This document shows, piece by piece, positions 53,900 to 64,000 of a DNA stretch of 64,000 nucleotides. The position numbers were made by a program, and so were the translations under genes. A model generated the notes under the pieces. It was not told the DNA's origin. It saw only the letters and a program-made list of their open reading frames with translations, and made no database searches. Source of the stretch: Saururus chinensis (taxonomy: Eukaryota; Streptophyta; Magnoliopsida; Piperales; Saururaceae); contig CP141146.1 in the NCBI GenBank assembly GCA_035235625.1, positions 2,350,501 to 2,414,500 of the forward strand, read 5' to 3'. Numbering within the stretch: position 1 is the stretch's first letter; every line of letters starts with the position of its first letter.

Positions 53900-54660
53900 T
53901 CAATCTTTTCTACTCCTACGTCCTCGACCCCAACCTCGACGGTGTTGTACTAGCTCCTCATGGTTTGCCTGATCCTCCTGCTTATGGTTCGCCTACTCTG
54001 GCTTCGATGCCACATAAGTAACAAATGGCTCAACACGAGCTGGCTGCTGTCATCTATAATATAGTATCGAATTTGGCTAGAGGTAAGCTACATGTAGAGT
54101 AACTGAAAATGATGGACGTGGAGGAGAGCTAGGTGTTGTAGATAAAAATGGAATATTAGTAAATGGATTGTGCCTCGGGTGTGTTTGAGCTACCTTGTCG
54201 GTATGATAATGTCCATGAATGTCCATAATCACTGACTGAAGGAGTGGCAAGCTACTAAGGACATCTTGATGTTGTCAGATCATTGACTAACATGATGTTA
54301 ATAAAATCTCACATGAAGTATAAGTGTTAATGGCGTTAGTCAATTTTGCAAGTGTACATCGCACTATTCTAAGCTATATAAAAATTAAAATAAAAGTTAG
54401 ATAAATAATAAATATAACAAAAATATTATTAAAAAAATAATTACAATATACTTACCAAAGCTGCCTCAGACATACCCCTAAACTGATGTCATCTCCTCTA
54501 CATCATCGTGTGGTAAAATATATTACCGTGTAATGGGTAAATACTACTGGATATATGGGCTATAAACATCTCACAACGTTGTAGCCATCTCCCCTCGGAT
54601 AATAGTGGCTCTCTTATTATCCCATCGAGCGATATATGCTACATGAATAACTATATTACC
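53900..54660 (-). pseudogene. Decayed plant-mobile-domain (PMD)-type gene fragment
   Basis: On the minus strand the frame starting near 54657 reads HVAYIARWDNKRATIIRGEM, then passes several stops (a region like YIQ-stop-YLPITR), then MSEAAL at a GTAAGT donor near 54455. After a TATATAG acceptor the second part reads LRIVRCTLAKLTNAINTYTS, and the remains end with QHRRGWGRGRRSRKD before a stop at 53900-53902. The WYxxITR-like block and the basic C-terminus recall C-termini of PMD proteins (MAIN-like, or phosphatase 7 long form-like) that often travel with mobile elements. Stops and frame breaks show it is dead. The family call rests on resemblance only. Confidence 0.4.
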
Positions 54661-57600
54661 TTTTTAAATTATTTTTTAATTATTTTAAAATTTTAAAATT
54701 TTAAAATATTATAATAATTTATCCAATAATTTTATTTTGGTCCGTTGGTTCTCCTTTTCTAATTTTGGATGTTGGTTCTTCTATTTTGGTTCTGGACATT
54801 CAACATTTATGAAAGTTGGACGTTGTGCTTTGTCCCCTTGGTGCATAACCCTTTTTTGGGGCTTAATTGGTGCAGCCCTCTAATTTCATGTTGATCCCTT
54901 AGTTGCCGGGTTTTTTCAAATAAGCATGGTCTCTTCTTTTTATGCCAACATGCATGGGCTATACAGCTCCGGCTTTTGATTCTTTTTGGGTTGAGTTTTA
55001 TCTATATTACCTACTTTTTAAGTATAAATATCATAATTAGATTTATATGATATTATAAAAAATTAGGCCAAAATATTCTTATCTTAGGGCTTAGAGTTTT
55101 ATAATATATAAGCTTGTTAAATCGTCACATTTACCTAAAAATGACCCATTCGACCAATGATTTCTAAAGTTCGGTTAGTGAGAAGGGAAAACGCAATGGA
55201 AGGTTCAATTTCTAGCAATTTCCAAAAATTAACCGGTGATAATCCAAAACATGGTAGGCGGTTTGATTTTTTACTTATTTGACATCTAATTTTTTAAGTT
55301 TTCACCATGAAGCGAGTTTTGGCCTTGAAGTGAGGTTCAACCTGAGTGTATACTCATGTGCCCTCGGTAAAGAAGTGATATTTGGCAAAGATAAGTGGCC
55401 TATCGAGAGGTTAATTTGGCGAGGCTCATCGGTATCAACTAGTCATTGATTTTTGTGGTAATAGCCTATTATTCAAATGTCAGTTAGAAATCATATGTTT
55501 GTATACACGATTATTCATATATCATATTATGGAAGACATGATAGACAGTAATTACATACACTAAGTATATTGTCATGTTATCAATAATATGATATTGATT
55601 GTATTGTGTTATCGATAATATGATATACGACATTGAGAAGTCGTCTTCATGTATGGGTGACATACACATCGCGTTATCAATAACATGATATGCAAACTAT
55701 TTATACTATTGTGTATGAGAATACATCCTATCATATAATTGATAATACAATATACAAACTTAACATGTATTTAAATGTTTGCTACATAATGTGAATCAAT
55801 GCAACTATTTAATTTTGATTACGACCCATTGTTTATATATATATATTATAAATAAATTTATGAGTACAATTTTTTTTAAAATCTTTTGTCGACTACATTG
55901 AATTTACATATTTTAAAAATTATATTTAAACAAACGCAGAAGTCCAATGAAGATGGATTTCAATATATCATCAAAAGAGTTCTATGAAAGCCTTTCTATT
56001 TTTATTCTTAAAATAGAAGAAAAAGAGATTAAAGAAAAAACTTTATACTCAATTAGGTATGCATCAGTGTACAATATTTATCAAGGTACAACACACCTAA
56101 AAACCAATCAATCATTCTCTTTTGCTACCAAAATTTTGATATTTTTTATTCAATATAAATGCAGGAAATGCAAAAGAAGTAGTTGACAATGACAATCAAA
56201 TTTTGTAAAAAGATTAAAGATTATAATAGTACTTATTTATTTATTACTGATGAAAAACTATAGGAACAACATCTAGATCAATGAGAAAAGACTAAGTTTT
56301 GTCACTATCTATTTTTAGTATACCATCATTAGGACTTAAATGCATTATCTTCTTACAATTTTCACTTTTTAACACATGTTGTCTAACATAAAAAAATAAC
56401 GTAAAAAAATTCATTCTTTTACACGTGCAAAATGAATGTGCAGTTTTACTAGTAGTAAATTAAAGAGTTAAGATGGGGATCGAGGCACAAAATTGTATCT
56501 TTCACCTAGGTTGGCAATTGCATCAAGTTTAAGACGAGATTAAACGGCAACAATCCATGGGCTCTCCGTAAGCCCAAGATTTCATGGGACATTGGAGCCC
56601 ATAATTTGCCACCAATGCTCCTTGGTCCCTCACCCATCCAACATATTGTGATCATACTTCTAAAATATGTGACATATTGTAATTATACTTTTAAAAAACG
56701 CTATTCGGTGAGTTGTCTGTTAAGGTTAAAAAGGAAAGGCACCTGTCTATATCCAAAATGTCGATGTATTGGTGCATTTGGAACTATCAAAGCATCATCT
56801 TCTATAGGAAAGATAAAACAGAGAATGGTTAAATTCTAACTCTGCCATTGTTGTCTTAGCAGCTTTCCATTCTTTATTTTTAGTAGTAGAAGTGCATGCC
56901 GAGATGCACGTGTTGCATTCAAATTAAGCTTTAAGTTTAGCAATTTTATCATGTCTATAAATAATATTTTAAGCATATTATGAACAATTTAGGACATTTA
57001 TGACAAAAATTTGTGCTCCTTTTATCACTTTAATAATAGTATAGAATATATTATATGAACCAAGACGTTAATTACCTTGTTAAAATATGACTTTGTATGT
57101 GTTATCAACGCACTGTTCCAAAGAGTTATGCCAATGATTAAGTACATTCTGTTAATAATACTACACATCTATGTTTATGCTCCATTTAGCCATTCTTATG
57201 GTACTATGCTTAGTCTTATGCTACCTCCGTTGTCTTTTAAACCAAAAAATAGTTGCTATGTAATAATCTTTTTGTCCTATATTAGATAAAATAGTGTTTT
57301 TTTATTAAATAGTGAGATAATGGAAAATAGTTTACAGGACACTTTTTTAAGTATGCAACTATTTACCCAAATGAAACTATATATTAATATGAGACAAACT
57401 TTAATTTGTTATAAATAAAACTATTAATATAAGATATAAGGTGTATATATCTCATTTTTTTAAAAGCAATATCGAGTCACTTTTAGACATTCCTTAAAAG
57501 ATATTCATGTACAAGCATGAGAGGTCATCAACTAGTTTCTTGTGCGTATTTTGGATAACCCATGATTCGAAGATGATTTTATTGCAATTTTTTTTGTATC

Positions 57601-58079
57601 AATAAATTCCGGTCTAGTGTTTGCCATGCAAATACCAACATAGCTTCCACAAATTAATTTCGTTCAAAATAAGAAAACAATAAAACTTCCATCTTTTAGT
57701 GTAACCCAACAGAAGCATTCTTTCCCGATATGACTTTCACGTCGCAGGTTGAAGGTGGAGCAAGGTGACTGTGTAGTACACACTTGTCCAAGAGCAACTC
57801 ATCTTACAAAATGTTGAGGTATATATGTGCAGAATAACTTCTTTAGAACGTGAAATTCCTGAACCAGCGATTTCATCAAACTTTCTCTGCACCTCCTTCG
57901 TTCCTTAACGTGCATGTCAGGAATTCCGAATTTAGTCCTACCTTACCTCGTCTTCTACAGAATCGTAAATCCAGTGAGTTGTTCTTTCATGACTGAAATC
58001 AAGCAACATGAAAGATGTACTGGAAGAGAGGTCTGTAAGATGGAGGAAATCTGCTGATAGACTCATCCAGTTGTATATT
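54661..58079. other. AT-rich intergenic DNA, no intact gene
   Basis: No recognisable protein. At 55573-55752 there are four diverged copies, in both orientations, of a GTTATCAATAATATGATAT word. Short frames at 55947-56186, 56606-56839 and 57077-57289 have no family resemblance and AT-driven composition. A MITE-like stretch may lie at about 57228-57450. Confidence 0.45.
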
Positions 58080-58155
58080 CTCCCTCCGTCTTAAAATAAA
58101 TATTTTATTTAGTTTTTAAAATTTTAAATAAAATATTTATTCTAATACGGAGGGA
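58080..58155. mobile_element. Stowaway-like MITE, about 76 bp
   Basis: The left arm CTCCCTCCGTCTTAAAATAA is mirrored by the right arm, which on the opposite strand reads TCCCTCCGTATTAGAATAAA; both continue into TATTTTATTT. The whole sequence folds into one hairpin. The flanking dinucleotide is not a clean TA pair. Confidence 0.65.
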
Positions 58156-58170
58156 TAATTAAATAAAAAC

Positions 58171-58271
58171 GCACTCTTCTATTGATAGCTCTATTTAATT
58201 TTTTTAAATAAAATAAAATAAAATAAAATTTTAAAAAAATTAAATGAAATTATTAATATGGAAAGAAGGGA
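58171..58271. mobile_element. Second MITE-like hairpin adjacent to the first
   Basis: The left end CTCTTCTATTGATAGCTCTA and the opposite-strand right end CTCCCTTCTTTCCATATTAA share inverted similarity leading into ATTTAATTTTTTTAAA. It lies 15 bp after the preceding MITE, so the two may be parts of one composite insertion. Confidence 0.5.
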
Positions 58272-58292
58272 GCCCTTAATATAATTAATTAT

Positions 58293-58935
58293 GCTGCGGT
58301 TGAACCCAATAACAATTGACAAACGTAGGCTCGGCCTAGCTATGATCTAATGGCAGGGAAACAATGAAATTTGCAGCTGGAAATGTAAGATTCTTTTCAT
58401 ATTAGCATGATTAACACCTGACTGACTACTGGAGGATCTGCCCAAACATTTTTGAGCCCTGTAAAAGATGGCACACACGATCAAATAGAAAGCATTCAGC
58501 TGAATTAAGGAAGCATTCATCAAGGCCTTCACAAATCACTACTAATTGGTAGTATCTGCATCATGAGCACGTCTCTTCCTGCAATTCAGAGCTCTTGCGT
58601 AGTTACAGAAAGGGTAAGAGCCTGGACAAGTCTATAAATCATGATTATTATAACACTTAATCGCCGAAGCAGATAGGGGATCCGTGGCGCAATGGTAGCG
58701 CGTCTGACTCCAGATCAGAAGGTTGCGTGTTCGATTCACGTCGGGTTCAATTCCCAGACCTTTTATTTTCTCTTATGTTTTTCATAAAATTAAACACTTA
58801 ATTAGTTTTTTTTTTTTGGGTAAGAAGCTACACCGACAACATACCAAGTCCAACAATTGGCCGGCCAAAGGGCGGTTGTTGAGAATAATTTGAGACAGCT
58901 GCCAAATTTTGCTAATACAGCATTAAGATGCATTG
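58293..58935 (+). repeat. Segmental duplication, copy 1 (carries tRNA-Trp)
   Basis: Colinear blocks match copy 2 at 60029-60968: GTTGAA...CAATA, TGATCTA, TTGCAGCTG, GGCATTCAGC-type AAAGCATTCAGC, TGAGCACGT, CTTCCTGC, the whole tRNA, CTACACCGACAA, CAAGTCCAA, GGGCGGTGGTTGAGAATAA-like and GGCTGCCAAATT-like sequence. The flanks have diverged much more than the tRNA. The offset is 1785 bp at the tRNA. Confidence 0.7.
58678..58749 (+). tRNA. tRNA-Trp (CCA)
   Basis: 72 nt without intron. The acceptor stem GGATCCG pairs, with a wobble, against the CGGGTTC end. The D arm is GTGGCGCAATGGTAGCGC and the anticodon loop CTCCAGA carries anticodon CCA. The T loop has the B box GGTTCGATTCC-like form TGTTCGATTCA. 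It matches the nuclear (cytosolic) plant tRNA-Trp and differs from plastid trnW. A TTTT run at about 58760 can end Pol III transcription. A second copy with identical sequence lies at 60463-60534. Confidence 0.97.
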
Positions 58936-58949
58936 CTCCCTACTTGACT

Positions 58950-60028
58950 CAAGCCTCTAATCCCTTTTTTATATAAATGCTAAACCCATCAGTCAATTAG
59001 TGTTACTGTGTTAGGCATAATATTGGGCCGTCAAGAGAAAAAGGATAGGCAGATTTGATGTCCCCAGCAACGAAGAGATAAAATGAGGCATATGAATCAC
59101 ATGCCAATGATTTAATCCAACAGATTCCAGTTTCGGTGCCTGCCAGTGTTGGTTTAACCATCCACTGGAATCTGCCAATGTTGTAATTATTGGTTCAAGT
59201 TGTGTCCCCGCAAGGCTGTATCTGACAGCTGTTGAAGGGGGACTCGAGTGGTGTAACTTCCAGCTAAAGGGCGTTTCTCGCCCCTGAGCTCGATCTGCGC
59301 TGGTGGCCCCGGCTGCTGCCTGCGCCTGCCAGACGATCGAGGGACTCGATCGGGAGAGCTGTTTGCATGGCTCGCTGCCTGGCCAGCGACCGAGGTGACG
59401 TAGCCATCCCGGCGGAGGGTGGGAGCGAGTGTTGTAGTGCCAGTGAATCTCAGCTATATTGCCTGAGAGTTTGGCACCGGCACCTCGGTATACGGCCTCG
59501 GCAGCAAGCGGCGAGGACAAGGTCGTCGTGCTCGAGGAGCTGGCCGAGTACCACTCAAGGAAGACGCCCCCGTCGGGGGTGCTTCATATGCCCTCCCGGC
59601 GGAAAAAGTCGGTGCCATCAGTAGTGGCCGGCGTCATGGCCCCAGTCCGGCCCCGCTCCTCTTTGTCCATTGCTATTGCATGGTCCCTCACCACCGGACA
59701 TCATGTCATTTACCTTTCAACAACGTTAATAGTTAAAAACCTGAAACGAATAAATAGTTACCACTCTCTATATAATATATCTAATCGATCATAAAATTAT
59801 CCCTAAGTCTCACAACTCTGCTAGATTTAATTTGGCAGTTAATATTGATATCATCATGATTAAGTAGAAAAAATGTGCGAGTTCATGTTTGCGGGTTCGA
59901 TCGATGATTCTCTAGTTTTAGCATGACAGGCATGCACTTCTGTTCTGACCCATCTTACCTTAATCGGTGATTCATCTTCTGTACGTGACATCTTCAAGAC
60001 ATTGCAAGTTCAAGATTTCTTGGTATCA
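58950..60028. other. Spacer between tRNA-Trp duplicates, with a GC-rich island
   Basis: The stretch 59230-59680 is much richer in G+C than anything nearby and holds overlapping open frames on both strands (minus 59011-59520, 169 codons; plus 59459-59794, 111 codons). I recognise no family. It could be a captured gene fragment, a decayed exon or a mobile element piece. Confidence 0.4.
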
Positions 60029-60462
60029 ACATGCTGTTGAATCAATAGAAACAAACAGCATGCTCAGCCTATGTATGATCTAGCTAGCTAACAGCCAACA
60101 GCGTAAGTTGCAGCTGCAAATAATGCAAGATTTTATGCATCGTGTGGCATGATTTACACCTCAATACTTGAGGAGTTGCCCACGCTTTTGCTTCCTGGGA
60201 ATTAAAGCTGCCAAACGTCCAACAGAAGGCATTCAGCAGAAAGGAAGCTGTTGGTAGATGGATTGCAACAGGGTTTTTTGCTTGACAAAAGGCCTCAATT
60301 ATCATGAAGCTAAAGTGCAAATTGGAATGGGTCTTGAGCACGTATCTTCCTGCTTGATTTTCTTGTAGGACTTCTAACAGAGTTCCCAGATTCTAAAATT
60401 TGGAAATTCAGAAGTGGGAAGTTAAAAATTAAATTAATAAGACGACACATTTTCTACATCTC

Positions 60463-60534
60463 GGATCCGTGGCGCAATGGTAGCGCGTCTGACTCCAGAT
60501 CAGAAGGTTGCGTGTTCGATTCACGTCGGGTTCA
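60463..60534 (+). tRNA. tRNA-Trp (CCA), second copy
   Basis: The same 72 bases as the copy at 58678-58749 with no difference seen: A box TGGCGCAATGG, anticodon loop CTCCAGA, B box GTTCGATTC. Downstream T runs (about 60557-60562) can serve as Pol III terminator. It belongs to the second copy of the duplicated segment. Confidence 0.97.
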
Positions 60535-60689
60535 ATGCCTTCAAATCGGTATCGTAATTTTTATCTTTTTTATTTATTAGTATAAAAATAAACACTTCTT
60601 CGTTTTTTCCCACGCCACACCGACGAACATATACTTTGTTCTTTCTTTACCTTTTTTTTTTCCCAGGCTACACCGACAAACATATCCAT

Positions 60690-60890
60690 GGGACGTTTGG
60701 ATAGCGGCTTTTACGACCTGAAAGCCCATTTCTTGTTTTAATATGTTTGGAAGAGTTATTTAATTTGGGTTTGATTTGAATGCCTATTTCTTATTTTAAT
60801 ATGTTTAGAAGAGTCATTTAATTTGGGTTTGAATACCAAAAGTAAAAGTAAGCTCTTTCGTTCACTCTTCAAATAACGGCCAAACATGTC
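60690..60890. mobile_element. MITE-like insertion in duplication copy 2
   Basis: It is absent from copy 1, where CATACC joins AAGTCC directly. The left end GGGACGTTTGGATAGCGGCT resembles the reverse of the right end (GACATGTTTGGCCGTTATTT), so it has short inverted ends. Inside there is a 58-bp tandem repeat (GCCCATTTCTTGTTTTAATA at 60724 and GCCTATTTCTTATTTTAATA at 60782). Non-coding. The superfamily is not clear. Confidence 0.55.
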
Positions 60891-60968
60891 AAGTCCAATG
60901 GCCGAAGGGCGGTGGTTGAGAATAACTTGACATGGCTGCCAAATTCTACTAATAATGCACCATTTCGA

Positions 60969-63900
60969 TCACATGTTTTAAATCCCTTATTGCCGACTCA
61001 TTATGTCTGCCAAAAAAATTAAGCACGTCAATTACGTAACTACAACTTGCTCTCCATTAAAATTTTATATTATTATTTAATTTTTGTCATATTATGTAGA
61101 TACTACCTTTTTATACAAATTATTAATTAATTTAAAATACAAGAGACCTAAAATACTCCAATAATTTCTTCGTTATGTATAACCTTATAGCTAGGGGTGT
61201 TTACATATGCGGATACAGTCTAAGTTTTTTATATGCCTTAATAGGGAGTTACGGGAACATGCCTTTGCCCATGTATGTAGACGAGTTCGCCACCCTTCCA
61301 CAATAATCCTTTAAATTTTAGTGTACTATCAACTACTAGGGAAAAAAATAGAATTTGATATTTATGTAACATGTTGGGAGCTAAGTAGGTTCTTGACAAT
61401 GTAAAAGTATGGATCTAGTACTTATATAGCATATTAGGATAGCCTTAACATGCTATATACATACTTGACATTTTAATAATATAAATCTGGTACCCATGTA
61501 GTATGTTAGGGCAATCTTAATATGCTACATAGTTACTAGATAATTTGAAAAGATGGATCTAGTACATATGTAACATGTTAAGACAATTTTAACATACTAC
61601 ATTGGTACTTGACAATTTATGTAATATCTAGGATTTTATTAGGTTTTAAAATTAAATACGCAGAAAAATAGAGACTTCGACCCTTTGACCTTATCATTTA
61701 AATAACTTCTTAAATAGATAAAATTTATAGATGAGACTAATGAGGTTAAAAAGTAAATAAAAAGAGCTTCGAAATTCTATCAAGAATGTACAAATCAAAG
61801 TTTGAATGAGAGAGATATGGTTGTTCAAAGTTAAACATTGTGCATGAGGCCTATTTACCTGAATTAAACATGAAATTACCAATTGGGTTATTTATTTCAC
61901 TCTTTAAGCCCACCTAAATGAAGTGGATCTAGGCGATGCCGCGCTTCACGTATGGGGTCGAGCTTGCAAGCCCCAACATGCTACACAATGCACGTCTCCC
62001 ATCCTTGCTGGTGTTAGTGCACTGACTCCATAAGCCTTTTATTTTATTTTAATTTTAATTAAAATCTTTAAACACATATAACTTTCTCTTCTAAACTCTT
62101 ATTCGCACGTTCTTAGTAGTGTTGGGCTTGTATAGACGAACTCTACAAAACTAGACCCCACACGGGTAGGTTATCTTGTATTTTTTAAGTGAGTCGCACC
62201 CATGTGGCACACTTCCCAATGCCATAACTTTTAACCTCGGAGCCATTTTGCATAAGTTAAGACTTGTTATGCTCATTTTTTAGAGCTCTACTAGGCCCTA
62301 AAAGGCCCTAAAAAAAGCCCACCAACTAAATATTTTGTAATTATTTTAAAATTACTAAAAACTTAAAAATTAGTTTTATTAGAGACATAAAATCATACCG
62401 AAAATTTACAGTTGTTATAATATGATATGGACTAAGGCAGACATGGATAAACATAAACAAAATGGTATGCAAATAGCTCACGAATATGGATAACCCTATG
62501 TTCATATCTATTTTTATATGTGAGCACCCACACATAAAAAATATGAATTTTATAGTCCTAATTAGTTTAGAACCGGTAGTCTCATTTGCATACCATATTA
62601 ACTCTTAGTTGCAATACTTTATAAGAGTTTACAAAGTATTTTCTTAGTGTAAATACTCAATTTAAAATCCTAAGTGATTTACAACTTGTGAAACTTTACA
62701 AACAAAATCCAAATATCCAAATAAGAAATAGGCAAGAGACACCAATTCTTTAAGTATTTACACAAATGTACCCACTCTTGTCCTAAATAGTGTTCTAAGT
62801 TTAGTTAAAAGTCCTACCTACATACTAAGAGAAAAGAAAAGTTGTCCTCAATACTTTCTTAGTCTAAATACGACAAATAATAGAATAAGCAATTGGGTTT
62901 CCTTATGTGAGTAGAACCTTATTTAGAAAGGCCTCACCTTATCCCACCCCTGTCTCTATAATTACTAGAGTTATCTTGCTCTTCTCTCTACAATTTCACT
63001 AATTCTAGGTAAATGTAATAAACTTCATTCATATTTTATCGGACATTGTAATTAATTTAATACTTGTAACACTTCATCTATATATACCATATTAAAATAA
63101 GGGCCTAAAGAAATTTTAATGAGTTTTAAAAAATTAAATAAGACACTTAATATGAGACAAATGGAGCATTTATAGTAAATGCAAGTCGGTCATCGTATAC
63201 TATAGATATTTTTTTATTACTATAATAAGTTGCACCTTATAAATATAAGAGATGTACCGAAATATTTTTTCTATGGACTTGGTTATTTTTTATTTTTTGT
63301 GAAATAGTATAACAAGCACAATGTATGGTGCAAATAAATATACATATGGGTAAAAAACAGATAAGTGGTATCCCTTTAATAACCTTCATACATGAATAAC
63401 TAGATAGATAATTTTAGAATTTTTAATATTATAATGGAGTGGGTAGTAGGGAGGGGATATTAAAAGACGAGATAATGGAGTATTAGGTTTTTCAAGTTTA
63501 TCTTACTATTCCTCCTAAATTTATCTTTTAAGTAATCTCATAAAATAAACTATTATAATTTCTAATTGACTTAAATAATTCAACTCCTAACTAATTTGTG
63601 GATTGGGAAGGGATAAATAGAACTTTAAGTGCACCACTTGGATTTGCATGTACACTTTGACTAATATACATAAACACAACTCGCTGTCAGACAATCAAAG
63701 AAGTGAAGTCAATAAGCCAGTTTGAAGCATTGTAATATGTTGCTTCTGCTTTTTCATTGACTTTATTAACTTAAGTTCCATACAGTGGGACTTAGTCGAA
63801 GTATATATACTGTTTGGCAACTTATACGAGAATATGTTCCTACTCCCATGTATCAAAAAATTATATACGATACATGGACTAATGTTGAAAACAACATTTG

Positions 63901-64000
63901 TAATCCGTATACAAATACACTTATTTTTTCTGGACCAATAGTTCAATCAAGTGGTCCATATCCGACCATGAGCTTGAATATGAAGCACTTCTCCTTTCCT
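60969..64000. other. AT-rich terminal region, repeats only
   Basis: Apart from the palindromic repeat cluster (61340-61625) and an LTR-like motif near 62090-62130, I see no gene, tRNA or complete element up to the end of the window. Short frames (61694-61882, 62341-62535, 63695-63946) have no family resemblance. Confidence 0.5.
61340..61625. repeat. Palindromic repeat cluster, same type as 9236-9497
   Basis: Three to four units of about 70-75 bp with the form GGATCTAGTACTTATATAGC ... TTAACATGCTATATACATAC followed by TTGACAATTT. Each unit is an imperfect palindrome. The core words (TACTTATATAGCATRTTA, CTTAATATGCTACATA) match those of the 9.2-kb cluster. Confidence 0.6.

Larger units (their letters stand above)
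60029..60968 (+). repeat. Segmental duplication, copy 2 (carries tRNA-Trp)
   Basis: Colinear with 58293-58935 but longer because of an insertion at about 60690-60890. The tRNA is unchanged while both flanks have substitutions and indels. Confidence 0.7.

Noticed and set aside
58678..58749. Plastid-derived trnW insertion
   Set aside because: The sequence has the cytosolic GGATCCGTGGCGCAATGG form, not the plastid trnW form.

Overview
This is nuclear DNA of a flowering plant. Eight intron-containing genes of conserved plant families (SnRK2 kinase, ROP GTPase, COX23-type protein, CCDC97-like protein, CK2 beta, a MORN-repeat membrane protein, a type I metacaspase and eIF4G) are separated by AT-rich DNA carrying MITEs, LTR-element remains and two nuclear-type tRNA-Trp genes. 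Introns follow GT-AG rules. The first exons of the MORN and metacaspase genes are very GC-rich while later exons are not, which fits a monocot, probably not a grass; that placement is inference.

Layout: 1-8 kb holds two minus-strand genes, SnRK2 (1108-3843) and ROP/RAC (5249-7969). From 10 to 33 kb five plus-strand genes follow: COX23-like (10033-11261), CCDC97-like (13643-15738), CK2 beta (17325-21268), MORN protein (24090-28242) and metacaspase (30254-33159). From 33.2 to 39.9 kb I see no gene, only repeat-like DNA. eIF4G occupies 39927-47978 on the minus strand, with its promoter to about 48.8 kb. A 3.5-kb LTR with a 5-bp target duplication lies at 49711-53218, followed by a decayed plant-mobile-domain gene (about 53.9-54.66 kb). 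Two identical tRNA-Trp(CCA) genes lie in a diverged tandem duplication (58.3-61 kb). The remainder to 64 kb is AT-rich repeat-bearing sequence.

The genes do not form an operon-like system. They are ordinary neighbours acting in signalling (SnRK2, ROP, CK2 beta), mitochondrial assembly (COX23), RNA/protein synthesis (CCDC97-like, eIF4G, tRNA-Trp) and cell death (metacaspase). All exon junctions were read by eye from splice signals and from continuity of the conserved protein; the eight models stay in frame throughout.

I did not find a clearly new biological system. The most unusual signals are structural: a near-perfect 58-bp-arm hairpin upstream of the MORN gene, a palindromic repeat family present at two loci 52 kb apart, the tRNA-Trp segmental duplication enclosing a GC-rich unidentified island, and the very long LTR with an internal 55-bp minisatellite.
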